Source of the DNA: Ditylenchus dipsaci
Lineage: Eukaryota > Nematoda > Chromadorea > Rhabditida > Anguinidae
Direction: 5' to 3'
Length of the DNA stretch: 64,000 nucleotides
Assembly: GCA_004194705.1 (NCBI GenBank)
Contig: SADC01000918.1
Coordinates: 1-64,000, forward strand
Notes under the pieces: model-generated
The model's database searches: none
Told to the model about the DNA's origin: nothing
What the model saw: only the letters and a program-made list of their open reading frames with translations
Made by a program: the position numbers and the translations under genes
In this document: in pieces, positions 33,295 through 44,670 of the stretch
Position numbering within the stretch: position 1 is the first letter of the stretch
Layout: each line of letters starts with the position of its first letter

Positions 33295-33930
33295 TATATG
33301 GAAGAATCATTTGAAAATAAATGGCCACCATATAAGAACGCTTTTAAAAGAGGGTTTATTTTTAGAAGAATCATGATTTATTTGCAACTAAATAAAGAGT
33401 AGTCTTGCAATAGGAAAAACTTATTTATTTACCTTTCCCTTCCTCATAATATTAAAAGATTATTATATAAGAAGTGGTGGATGATGTTGGTGATGATGGA
33501 AACTGAAGAACAGTGCTATAGACAAATTGAAAAAGTGGGAGGAGTATCGATTAAAACCAAGAAACAACAGAGTGGGTGGGGGTAAGAGGAAAGAATTTGC
33601 CATGGAAAGCCCAACTCTCCTGCCTGCTCCTGTGTCTCCCCCAACACAGGTGAGGTCTTTTCCCTTCTTCTTTTATTGTGGTGGTGTGGTGTTATTGGCA
33701 GACTGCTGCGGCTAGAAGAGTCAACCAATTTTATTCCCCTTTAAGTGCCGTTACAAACATTTTAGTGCGCAAGATCATCGATTTATTGTTCAACTTTTTT
33801 TTATTTCACTCGTATTAATAATTGTTTCATTTTTTTTATTGAAAAATTGTTCCGGACTTGGAATTGTTTTTACTAATGTATCAAAAAGAAGAGTAAAAAG
33901 TTACGAGCAATAAACGTTATATATCCACTA
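33295..33930 (+). other. Possible small exon region, uncertain
   Basis: ATG 33601 opens an exon (MESPTLLPAPVSPPTQ) ending at a GTGAGG donor at 33649, with an acceptor-like TTATTGGCAG near 33700. The exon end (..ACACAG|) is in phase with VSVPAEG of the membrane-protein gene at 40 kb, so it could be an alternative first exon 6.4 kb upstream. No other evidence supports it. The rest shows nothing. Confidence 0.2.
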
Positions 33931-34141
33931 GGGTTGTTCTACTGGCTGGTCAATTTCAAATTGGCTATTAGCCTCCGATTAGTCGAATACTATACCTTGA
34001 TGCCCCTTGTGCAGAGTGAGTCAAGAAATTCTAACACTTTCAAGCGACCATAACTTTTTTTAGGCCGTATTTCTACATTCTGTGAACGCAGTTCGGCTCA
34101 GCTCGTTCTAAAAAAGCGAATTGGTCATTGGCCCTTCAACA

Positions 34142-34486
34142 CTGGATTGTTTTTACGCCAGCGTTACGCCGGCGTTTATAAACGCCGGCGTTTAAAAGGC
34201 GTTACGCCGCAACGAAAACAAACGCCGGCGATACGCCTGCGTTTGCTAAACGCCGACCTATATGTAACAATTTCAAGATTTTCAGTGGTTGAAAAATGAT
34301 CCCTATAGAGAATTGATAGAGCAAATACGGTATAAAATAAAAGTTTATACAATCTAAACTTGTAAAAATGAATTTTGTGTTAATAATACTCTATTTTTTT
34401 TACTTAAAACATTAAGGAAACAATTTTTGACCATCAAAATCTAAACGCCGGCGTTACGCCGGCTGTTCGGTGTTAGAACAATCCTG
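34142..34486. mobile_element. hAT-like MITE with ACGCCGGCGTT repeats
   Basis: Ends CTGGATTGTT and AACAATCCTG, flanked by CTTCAACA/CTTTGACA (6 of 8 matching). Subterminal AAACGCCGGCGTTACGCC words cluster at both ends. Confidence 0.6.
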
Positions 34487-34494
34487 CTTTGACA

Positions 34495-36126
34495 GTTCTA
34501 TTGACAACCCTAACAGATATATTCGAACTCTACAATCACGGATCGTATGCAAAGTTCGGACGCTTTACTTTTTTCCTCATTTTTGTTTAAAAATACCTAG
34601 TCTTTTTTTAAAAATCCAAAGTTTCGAATCTTGAAAAATCAAAAGACCATCGACGTTGATGAAAATGGCAATTTCGAGTTTTTGAATTCCCGAAGGGGGG
34701 CAGGGCAGCTGAAGACGCGGAAATGTTTTTTGAATTATTTTTTCTTTTGCATCAAATTTTTTTATTTTTTTTATTAGGCGAGGCGAATCAACTGTTAACA
34801 ATTGTATGTTATAGCTCAGTGAAAGTCGGCTAACTATAACTCGTTCGATCTGGCACTGTAAGCAACGTTGGGCTCGACTAGTGTATGGTTCTTGATTTTT
34901 AACTCGCAAAAAAGAAGTTCGAAAAACATTTTCGAAATAAGAGAGCTGTCTTCCGCAAATTCAAAAACTCGAAATTGCCATTGTCATCAAGGGGCTCAAA
35001 TGGTTCTTTAAAAATTTGGCGCTACTGTAATATAACCTCCCCCAATAATTTTAAGGCTTAGGAATTAGGCTTAGCTCTTAGGCTTAGGGCGTTACGCATT
35101 AGGCTCAGAGACAGCAAGTAATAATTTCACCACTTTTCAAAAAAAGTATGGTTTTTGGGGTACCTGAAAAATTATTGGGGGGGGGGAGTTTATATTACAG
35201 TAGCTTTTTAGGAGGAGGGGGGTATATGACAGTAGCGTCAAAAATTCTATCCTAATTTTCAAAAAGCTCCAAGCTTTGCATATGAGCTCAGCATGCTCAT
35301 AATCTTTGCAACTGAGCTATGTCACTTATACAGTCATTAAAATTTTTTTTTGAAAAAAACATGAAAAGCCAAGCGCTTGCTAAATAAAAAACACCCTTTA
35401 ATGGTAAACACAAGAAATTATTCGCTTTTTTATTTATTATATAGAAAGTATTAATTTGGAGGCGACAGTCATACAAAATGCATTTCGCATATTTTATCAT
35501 TTTTTATTTCAAAACAGAGCAAGAGGAAAATAGGAAAGGACGACCACGACGATCCTTTGTGGGTGGGGGGTGAAAAAGAGGTGCAAATGCTTTCTTCCTT
35601 TGCTATACTTTTGATTCCATCAACAAATTTTTTTGTTGCTTGTGTGCAATGATTTTTTATATATGGTTACAATAAATTCTAGAAAAAGGTAGGATAGAAT
35701 GCGAAAAGTTTAATCCCAGCTTTACCCACCTTTTCCCTTTTTATATACTTTCCACACCTAGGAATGAATACAGGAGTTGGTACTAAATTTTAGTACACAA
35801 ACATATATTTGGAGTATAAGTTTGGGCAACAATTTTTTCCGGCTAAAACACTCTTATTCCAGCTAAATTTATATTTTTATTTTTCTTTAATAAAGGGGGG
35901 GGGGCTTCTACAGCTACTTTTGACATCGACTACGATTTCACTTCACATACACTTTTTTACATATTTTGTTTTCTTATCTCAGATCTTTTTACACCGTTTT
36001 GTAGCTTAGACTTTTCTCTATCAATATAGTATTCAAAACCCGTGATTAATCAAATTTCGAGAAAATCACACCAAATATGAGGTGAAACTCCATTTAAAAC
36101 ACCTGGGTTAAAAACCACGGTTTTTA
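34495..36126. other. Repeat-rich non-coding stretch
   Basis: Contains a poly(C)/poly(G) element at 35018-35240 (GGCGCTACTGTAATATA ... G run ... TATATGACAGTAGCGTC) and the left arm of a larger inverted repeat from about 35895 (TACAGCTACTTTTGACATCG), whose partner ends near 37655. No exon recognised. Confidence 0.45.
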
Positions 36127-36134
36127 GTGTGAGT

Positions 36135-37468
36135 CATACCTGCAGCGCCGCCAAGCGCCAGCGCCGGCGGCGCTGCAGGTAGCGGCGAAAATTTTGGAGC
36201 GCCGGCGCTGGCTGCGGCGTCTTTGGCGAAGCTGCTGGCGGCGGCGCTGATTTTGAGGCAGCCGGCGCCGCCGCCAGCCGTCAAAAATTATTTTCACTAC
36301 TGGTACTCAATAAAGATTTGGCGCTACTTGGATATACCCCCCCCCCCAAATCAACCTTTTTCAAAGTGTTTCCAAACACCCTATATCGACCTAAAATGGC
36401 CTCAGAAGCACGAAAGCTAAGCCTAAGCCATAATTCTGAGAAGACTCTTGAACAAAAATGCATTTAGAGACTATTTTTGCCCAGCTCCAGTGACCAAAAC
36501 ATGCTAAAACAGGTAAAAAGTCAAAATTTAAAAGTGTCCAAAACTCGATTTTTTATTGACCAGAACTTAAAAATAATGTCTTTGTTGAACTTCTGAGGCC
36601 ATTTTAGGTCGATATAAGGTGTTTGGAAACACTTTTAAAAAAAGTCGATTTGGGGGGCGGTATATCCAAGTAGGGTCAAAGATTTTTTAAGAGAGGGAAG
36701 GGGCGTGGTAAACTTTATATACGCATCGCAGTAGGTCACAGCTTCGACTACCACTGGGTGCAAACCCTAATTTTTTCTTCTTTTATTTACAAGTTCAGTG
36801 TCAAAATGTTGCCAAGGTTCTGAGTTTTTATTTGAGCTATCATACAGATAAAAGTTAGGATAAAGTTAGAGCTAAAATATAAAAAACTTTGAACCATGTC
36901 CAATTCGATGCTATCCTCAATAGGACTATCCCAGAACTATTCGGTAGTATCATGAAACTGAGGTTTTTTTAGCAATTTTGTTCTACATAGTCATTTGCAA
37001 CCTTACACTTAAAATGTAGCCCTGCTTCTTGTCGTCCTTTTCAGCATACGGTTGTATAAAATAATGTAAATTGAAATCGCAAAAATGTTAGTTCCTAAAT
37101 AATACTGAAATCATCACAGCATACTGCATACACAGCACCACTTATCAGCAACACACCCCACTCAGCACTTAGTTTTTGGACATATATAGTACAAGGGATC
37201 GACCTTGTTGATCTCCCCGAAGGGAAAAAGACAAAAATTTGGCACTATAGAACGCCAACGGCGCCAGCGCTGGTGGCGTAAAACAAATAAGAATAAGAGT
37301 GTTTATCTTTTGGCTTATCAGCGCCGGCGGTGGCGGTGCCGTGGCTGTGCCGCTGGCGCTGGCGCCGTTCTTGAAAAGCCTGCCGGCGGCGCTAAGCGCC
37401 GCCGGCGAAAATTTTGGAGCGCCGGCGCTGGCGGCGGCGCCGGCGTTTTTGGCGGCGCTGCAGGTATG
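36135..37468. mobile_element. hAT element with GCGCCGGCGG subterminal repeats
   Basis: Ends CATACCTGCAGCGCCGCC and GGCGGCGCTGCAGGTATG with a perfect 8-bp duplication GTGTGAGT (36127-36134 and 37469-37476). Very GC-rich subterminal zones (36150-36280 and 37250-37460) stand out from the AT-rich surroundings. A shortened poly(C) hairpin element (36320-36677) is nested inside. No transposase left. Confidence 0.88.
36320..36677. repeat. Shortened poly(C)/poly(G) hairpin element
   Basis: GGCGCTACTTGGATATA + C run on the left; G run + GGTATATCCAAGTAGGGTC on the right. It keeps only half of the central region (TGCCCAGCTCCAGTGACC). Confidence 0.65.
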
Positions 37469-37989
37469 GTGTGAGTTTGTTGTAATTTTCTCAAAAATTT
37501 ATTTTTTATCAGGCTGTTTGACCACTCAATCGATAGGGAAACATCTCAGCTACAAAACGGTGCAAAAATATCTGAGATAAGGAAACAAAATATGTGAAAA
37601 AATGCATGCGAAGTGAAGTAACAGTCGATGTCAAAAAGTAGCCGTAAAGGTGTCCGGGCAGGAGTAGCTTGCGACAATTCAAATTGCGACAAAATCATCG
37701 GTATTATTCGGCAAATATTTCTACTCCTGCCCAGGTTTCCCCTCTTTAAAAATTATCAGCATAAACATGTTGAACGGGATCTCAGCTTTCTAAAATGATT
37801 ATTTCATGTTAATATTTTAGACATGTAGAGATTCAAAAAAATTTATTTGCTTCAAACTCCTAAATATATACATTTTGAAATCCTGACCATTTTTTAAGAA
37901 TTCCTATTATGACTCAGTTGCGTGCGATAGCAGGTTAGAAAACTAACATCCTGGGCTAGCAGTTGTATTGATAAAAAAAATTAGGATTT

Positions 37990-38580
37990 CAATCAACAAG
38001 GGAACCTCAAGTACTGTTTTTTTCAAAGACCCATAGAGAGATTTTCTGCAGATTCTTGTAGAGCACCGCGAAGATATATAAAAAAGTGCTGCCGCTTTTT
38101 ACAGTTTACTTGAAAAACTAGGGAGAGCGGGCTAACCAAAGTTGCCGATAAACCATGATTTCGTGGTTTTGAGTTTACTTCTAAATTTCCCTTCTTTGTA
38201 TAATTTTTTGAGTGTTCGATTTTTATGGAGTTTGAGTTTATGGCGTGGTATTGAGTTCGTTGTCATGGCTTAGGTCATGGCTTTTCTTGACAAACCGTGA
38301 CGAACTCAATACCATAAAAATAATATGCACGAAAATACCTTATACAAGTTGAATACTCAAACAATTTATAAAAATAAATTCAAATTAATAAAAGTAGACT
38401 AAAAACCATGAAATCATGGTTTTTCGGCAACTTTAGTCAGCCCGCTCTCCCTAATTTTTCAAGAAACCTGGAAATAGCGGCCGCACTTTGTTATATAACT
38501 TCGGGGTGCTCTACAAGAATCTGCAAAAAAATGCCTCAATGAGTCTTTGAAAAGTAACACTACTTGAGATTCCCTGGTGA
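37990..38580. repeat. Long foldback element
   Basis: Arms about 37995-38190 and 38395-38575 pair (AGGGAGAGCGGGCTAACCAAAGTTGCCG with its inverted partner near 38420-38455; TTGTAGAGCACC with GGTGCTCTACAAG). The centre carries a TGGTATTGAGTTCG / CGAACTCAATACCA-like hairpin. Confidence 0.65.
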
Positions 38581-38590
38581 TACAAAAATT

Positions 38591-39283
38591 TGACCCTACT
38601 TGGATATAACACCCCCCACCCCCGAATCAACTTTTTTTCAAGTGTTTCCAAACATCCTATATCGACCTGAAATGGCCTCAGAAGCTCGAAAAAGACATTA
38701 TTTTTGAGTTCTGGTCAATAATAAAAATTGAGTTTTGGGACCACCCAAAAGAACCCATTTTGAAGGGATTTAGGCCGTATTAAGGTGAAATGAACCGAAA
38801 AGGAGCCCATTTTTAACAAAAAGGAAGATGTTGAACATAGTTTTGAATACTGCGGCCTACCGCATAAATAAACTCTGGTATGCATACATTTTTTATGCAT
38901 CCAGAGTCACTTTCGAGTGATTTGTGTCTAAGGTATGTGGGTGTGCGCATCTCAACTCCAAGCCCCAAGCCCCCGAAGGGGCGCAGGGGGCTTGGAGTTA
39001 GAGATGCGCGCACGCACTTACCTTAGACATGATTCCGAGAAGTACACTTGATCATAAAATGCATTTAGAGACTATTTTTGCCCAGCTCCAGTGACCAAAA
39101 CATGCTAAAACAGGTAAAAAGTCGAAATTTAAAAGTGTCCAAAACTCGATTTTTTATTCACCAGAACTCAAAAATAATGTCTTTTTTGAGCTTCTGAGGC
39201 CATTTTAGGTCGATATAGGGTGTTTGGAAACACTTTAAAAAAATTCATTTGGGGGGGGGGGTGGTTATATCCAAGCAGGGTCA
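38591..39283. repeat. Long hairpin element, poly(C)/poly(G) ends, GAGATGCGC core
   Basis: Left TGACCCTACTTGGATATAAC + C run; right G run + TTATATCCAAGCAGGGTCA. Core at about 38949-39012 (GCGCATCTC ... GAGATGCGC) with an AAGCCCC/GGGGCTT-type hairpin. Confidence 0.7.
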
Positions 39284-39992
39284 TTTGTATAATTTATATA
39301 AAGATGCAAATATAAAAATAGTTGAAAAAAATTGTTGCCTCAAATTTTTTTAATGAAAATTTATACGAATTTTTAGATTTTTTAAAAACCGGGTTTAAAA
39401 CTTTGATTTAATCGCCTTTCCTCAATTAGATCGCCCGCTGAGCCATACCATTATTACCTGAAAGTTTTAAAATATTTTGCCAATTGATACCAGTGATACC
39501 AAAAAGTTACAAAGAGTTCAAATTTACAGTAGGGTTTGAGAGATTTCAAAAATCGGTTGAAAATTATCTGACATGATGGGGGATCGTAGGCTAACCAAAA
39601 CTGCGACTCGGCAGTTTTATTATGCAACACAACTGTGAAACTTTGCCGAGACCGGGCGAATGAACAGAGAACCGAGTACAGGAAAAGTAACCTGTAGTTA
39701 ATTCACGACAAAAATTATTAAAAAATCGGGATCAGGCTGGGTGACCAATTCAAAGAAAGCTGTAAAAAGCGTAACCAAAATCGGTGTTTCAAAAAAGTTA
39801 GATTTTAAACCGACCAGACTACTCTAATTCTACTGTGAATATTGTTATTTTCACCCAAGTTTTCTTTTTGCAGGCAAAATACTACCAAAAGATGCGGTAA
39901 ACACAACTTTGTATTACTTCAGCAAACAGGATTGCTGTTTTCTTCGACTAAGAAATATTCTTCATTAATAGTTAGCAATTGCTGTGATTGAA

Positions 39993-42900
39993 ATGTTAGG
40001 TGATACAGCCACAGCTTCCACCCAACTACCCACCTTCCTCACTTCCCAGGTGTCTGTTCCGGCAGAAGGAATTTCGGGGTGGACTTTGGCTTTGATTGTC
40101 ATTGGAAGTTTGGTGAGTTGCAGTGAAAAAAAATCACAGGCTATATGGTAACACTATAGAATCCCCCCCCCCAGCTAGCGAAAAATTTACTTTCCTGAAG
40201 GGGAAAGGACCCGTCCCATTTTGATTCTCGTGCTCTGAATAGGCACGGAACACTTTGGTTTCCGAAAAATCGAAAAAAAAAATTTTCGATTTGCCTTGGT
40301 CACCCAAGGTGAAAAATTTAAGAAAATTCAAAAAAAATATTTTTTTGAATTCCCGCCAAAACATTTTTAAGGGATTTAGGGCTGTATTGGGAGGGGAGGG
40401 AATAAACAGGGCCACTTTCATGGCAAAATGTTAAAAAAGTGAATTCTGGACTATTTCGGATGTCCTACCATGTTTTTCAACTGGGCCGTGGCAAAAAAGA
40501 CTCTATATGCATTTTATGGTCAAGAGTACTTCTCGGAATCATGTCTAAGGCAAGTGAGTGCGCGTATCTCTAACTCTCAGGCCCCCCGCCCCTTCGGGGG
40601 CGCAGGGGGCTTGGTTGCTTGGGGTTGAGATGCGCACACCCACATACCTTAAACACAAATCACTCGAAAAAGACTCTGGATGCATGAAAAAGCATGCATA
40701 CCAGAGTTTATTTATGCGGTAGGCTCCAGTATTCAAAACTATGTTCAAAATCTTGTTATTGGGCTCTGTGTGATTAGTGGCCCTCTTTTGTCCCTTCCCC
40801 TCCCAATACAGCCCTAATTCCTTTAAAAATGTTTTGGCGGGAATTCAAAAAAATATTTTTTTTGAATTTTCTTAAATTTTTCACCTTGGGTGACCAAGGC
40901 AAATCGAAATTTTTTTTTTCGATTTTTCGGAAACCAAAGTGTTCCGTGCCTATTCAGAGCACGAGAATCAAAATGGACGGGTCCTTTCCCCTTCAGGAAA
41001 AGTAAATTTTTCGCTAGCTGGGGGGGGGGGGATTCTATAGTATAGCCGGCTATATATATGTGTGCTATAGGTTGGAATTTTCAAATTGTTGGGAAACAAC
41101 TTTTTTTTATCGTTTTAGTGTATAAAAATCATTTAGAAGACGTCTAAACACTATTCATAGTTGACCAAAAAGCGACTCAGAATTTGATAAGAATTGATTG
41201 CTGCAGAATATATAAAACACGATTTTTGGTTAATCTCCATATGGTTTCGGTCCTGGTCTGGGATGGCCTCTGGATAGGGCAATACTCAAACCACAGAAGG
41301 GGTCGATAAATTGGACCAAGCAAAAATTCGTGTTTTGGACTTTATATACCTAAAGAATTGCCATTAAAAACTGAGTCGATTGGCGTTCACAGAATTTAAA
41401 AAAGGATTCACAAAAAAGTTATGGTCTCTCTCAAAAAGTTATGGTCTCGGCCAAATTTTTAAATTGCTCTGTATTTTCGTTTTTCTAAACCAATTGTTCG
41501 CTTTCTTTCACACGTTACATAGTGTCAGTTGATAACTCATCCGAATCTAGCGATTTGGGACTACATGTAAATCAAAAAAATAATTTTACGATATAAAATT
41601 AGGCTTAAAACAATTAGAACTCTTTTGTAACACTTTTTTGAGTAAATACAGTCAAACCTGGATATACAGTTGGCGACATTGATGGTGCCCGATGGCAATA
41701 TTTTTCTTCTTTATCAATTTACTCATAAAAATAAAACGTTTTCAAATACTGAAATATATAGTTTGAAAGAAAATTTCATACTTTACAATGCTGTCAAAAC
41801 AGATTTCTCAAAATGACAAGATTTTTCGAAAAAAAGAATTGCCTTTTTCAAACTTGTCACCGTTTTTTAGCCCGACAATTGATAGGGTTCGAATCATAAT
41901 TTTGAAGAAACCAATTTATGTTTAGCGGTATCGTGATTTTTCAATAACTGTTTGTAAGCATTATTTCTCAGCTACCATTTGGTATCTGAAACTTATTTTT
42001 TTGATAATTCTGGGAAAAGTTATGACCATGAACATAAAACCGCCGATTTCTAGTCAAAATAAAATAAAATGTAAGGGAAAGGGATGTTTAACCACATGAA
42101 TATCAGCTTTTCTTGTGATTTTAAAAATAAAAATTCGTGCCGTCATGCGCTTCTGAAAGCTCTATGATTTCTCTGCAAAATGACTTTTTGATCATTGTCG
42201 TAGGACCACCCAGCACTGAGATACAGATAGGTTGAAGTTGAAACCTTTAAAAACTACCATTTTGCCTTATTTTGAGCCATTTTTAGGGGTTTCAACTTCA
42301 ACCTATCCGTATCTCAGTGCTGGGTGGTTCTACGACAATGATCAAAATGTCATTTTGTAGAGAAATCATAGAGCTTTGCTCAAAAAAAGCTTTTCAAAAG
42401 TGCCGGTTTATCGAGAGTGGACTGTATTTGGAATTTCAAACGTTTGAATTTTGGTCACAAAGTGGATATTTGTCCAAAAAGTGACTGAATACAAACACAC
42501 TGATATTTTACAAATAATTTCAAGTTCGATCCTGTGCTGATTAGAAACAATTTTTCACCAATCTTTCATTTTGGTATCAAGTTGTCCCTGTAGGGACCGT
42601 CTGAGGGGCGGGGTGTCTTATAACAACTTGTTACACCGGGATTTGACTTCAAAAATAGCGGTACAGTCTACTCTCGATATAAGCACACCTAATTTTTAAA
42701 AAAGGTGTGCTTATATCGAGAGCCGCGGGTCTTTTCGGCAAACTTGTGGCTATCTCGAGAACTGATTGGTGGAATCAGAATCTGTACGATTTTTCTGATC
42801 AGACTGACGAATCAGGTTTGTGAAAAGACTTCGAAAATCGGGTTAAAAAAAGTGTCGGCCCCTAGGCGGGAACGAACCTGAGGGGGTGTGCTTATATCGA

Positions 42901-43196
42901 GAGTGGACTGTAAAGAGTTAGAACCCAGCAAATTTTTGAACTGTATGTTCAATGGAAATTCAACTGTATATTAATTCTTCAAATTATTTTAGACACTAGT
43001 GGCCGCCCTTGCAGTTGGTGCATACCTTCTGTTCAGAAGGATCAAAGACCAAAGAAAAAATCATGGGAGTACAGGTGAAATTGAATTAGTTGTCATTCTA
43101 CTGACTAATTGATAGATCCAATTTCAATTTGTAGGCCACAGTTTGAGGAGAACCTGCACGCCAAAAACCTACCCTACATATCACCCCCAACATTGA
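39993..43196 (+). CDS. Small single-pass membrane protein, unrecognised
   Basis: Three exons: 39993-40112, 42993-43074 and 43135-43196, with consistent phases (TTG|ACA, then G|GC). The product is about 87 residues: a Ser/Thr-rich N-terminus (MLGDTATASTQLPTF), one membrane span formed across the first junction (WTLALIVIGSLTLVAALAVG) and a basic tail (FRRIKDQRKNHG...). The order suggests an extracellular N-terminus and a short cytosolic tail. AATAAA follows at 43405. The 2.9-kb first intron is filled by at least three repeat elements. The start is the first Met after an AT-rich stretch; an upstream exon cannot be excluded. Confidence 0.65.
40141..41051. repeat. Long hairpin element in an intron, GAGATGCGC core
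   Basis: Left ...CTATAGAATCC + C run + AGCTAGCG; right CGCTAGCT + G run + GATTCTATAG. The roughly 300-bp arms are almost perfect inverted copies (GGGGAAAGGACCCGTCC / GGACGGGTCCTTTCCCC). The core is at about 40556-40632. It lies in intron 1 of the membrane-protein gene. Confidence 0.75.
41649..42424. mobile_element. pogo/Tigger-like element with inner palindrome
   Basis: TA-flanked; ends CAGTCAAACCTGGATATACAG and the reverse of TTTATCGAGAGTGGACTG. A near-perfect inverted repeat at 42150-42380 (AGCACTGAGATACAGATAGG / CCTATCCGTATCTCAGTGCT) occupies its right half. Confidence 0.65.
42664..42910. mobile_element. pogo/Tigger-like MITE
   Basis: TA-flanked, 247 bp, ends CAGTCTACTCTCGATATAAGC and GCTTATATCGAGAGTGGACTG. 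Confidence 0.78.
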
Positions 43197-43404
43197 GGGC
43201 CTTATTTGAGACAGCATTTACGACTTTTTTGTTACACAGAAATCTATAATAATTGTTATACTCCACTTATTTCGAAAACGTGTATCCAGTTGCTTTTCCC
43301 TCCACTTATTTACTTAAAATGATTTGTATGGTTGTGTAAAATACTTAAATTGTCAGTAAGATTGTAATTTTGTTACCATGTGCCTAACTTGAAACTAAAG
43401 CCAG

Positions 43405-43410
43405 AATAAA
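43405..43410 (+). terminator. Polyadenylation signal of membrane-protein gene
   Basis: AATAAA, about 210 bp after the stop codon. Confidence 0.5.
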
Positions 43411-43869
43411 ACAGGCATCATAGCAATCGCAGCTGAGAAGCAGACACACTTTTAAAAAACCGTATAAAAATGGCTTGGTCGGTTAAACGACAAATGGTTT
43501 TGAACCCTAACTCGTCTCAGTTTTTACTTTTCATAATGCCAGCCCGTGTATCCCACCTCTTGGTCACTCTGTTGATTTTAGGCTTAGGATTAGGCTCAAG
43601 GTGAGCCAGCGTTTGTAAGGGCAGGCTCAAACGCTTTTTCAAACACTTTTCTTTTTGAGTGATATACGGGCTGAGATTGGAAAAAGGTAGAATTAAGACG
43701 ACTTAGGGTTTCGTTCGCTTGGTCCTCCTGTTGTTCTTTTTAGAGAATATCGCAAAATGAGATTTAATAAAATTAAGCGCTGAACTTGAGATCTGGATTT
43801 CAGTTGGAGCGATAATTAATGGGTAAAACGTAACTCCGATCAATTCCACAAAAGCTCTAGGTGAAAAGA

Positions 43870-44670
43870 CCCGTCAAAATCATTAAAACTCCCGTCAAAT
43901 TTTAAAAACTTCTTGTTCTCGATGTTTACTATTCAAATTTTTTAATTTTTTTGCAGCTGCGTGTAGCCCTGAATCTCTAGTTTCTAATGGCTGTAAGTAT
44001 ATTCGAGTTGACCCCTCAACTTTTTAGGGGTCAACTTTTGTTAAAATTAATAAAATATCAATTTTTTGAAATAAAAGTGCCAAATCTGATATTTGTGAAC
44101 CCTCCTCAACTTTTCAAGCTCCACAAGATGGCTTAAACAGAAATTTAAAATCCTGTCTCTACAAAATTGTAGCAAAAGTTGACCCTAAGTTGACCCAGTT
44201 GACCCCTCAACTTTTTTTACTCACCGATTTTTCTGCGTCTAATTTTTATAAATTAGTCGGAATAACTGCCTATATTTTTTGTGTAGAGCTTAAAAAGTTG
44301 CCCTAGGGTCATAAATATCAAAATTAAAAAAATATAAAGATAAATATTGACATTTTTTGAATTTAAGAAAAAGTTGACCCTAAAAGTCGACCCCGACTAT
44401 ACTTACAGCCAATGAGCTATCAAGTGGCTGAATAGAATATGAAAAATTAGAAGAAAAATTGTGTTTTTTTAAACTACGTCTATTATTTCAAAATGAATTG
44501 TTTCTCCCACTTTTCAATATTGTAGTCAGCCACTTGATGACTCATTAGAAACTATAGATCCAGGGCTACATGCTGGTGCAAAAAAATAAAAAAATTGAAG
44601 GTAAACACCGAGAACAAGAAGTTTTGAAAATTTAACGGGAGTTTTAATGATTTTGACGGGTGTTTTCCAT
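43870..44670. repeat. Inverted-repeat element with TAGCCCTG arms and nested MITE
   Basis: Arms at about 43877-43988 and 44540-44668 pair (GACCCGTCAAAATCATTAAAA / TTTTAATGATTTTGACGGG; CGTGTAGCCCTGAAT). Inside, 43989-44410 is a second element with ends GGCTGTAAGTATA and TATACTTACAGCC, full of GTTGACCCCTCAACTTTT words. Confidence 0.6.

Noticed and set aside
33929..34512. Outer element with AGGGTTGT / ACAACCCT ends
   Set aside because: Only eight terminal bases pair and no target duplication is visible; likely chance around the inner MITE.
37205..37580. Ala/Gly-rich open frames
   Set aside because: They fall in the GCGCCGGCGG subterminal repeats of the hAT element at 36135-37468.
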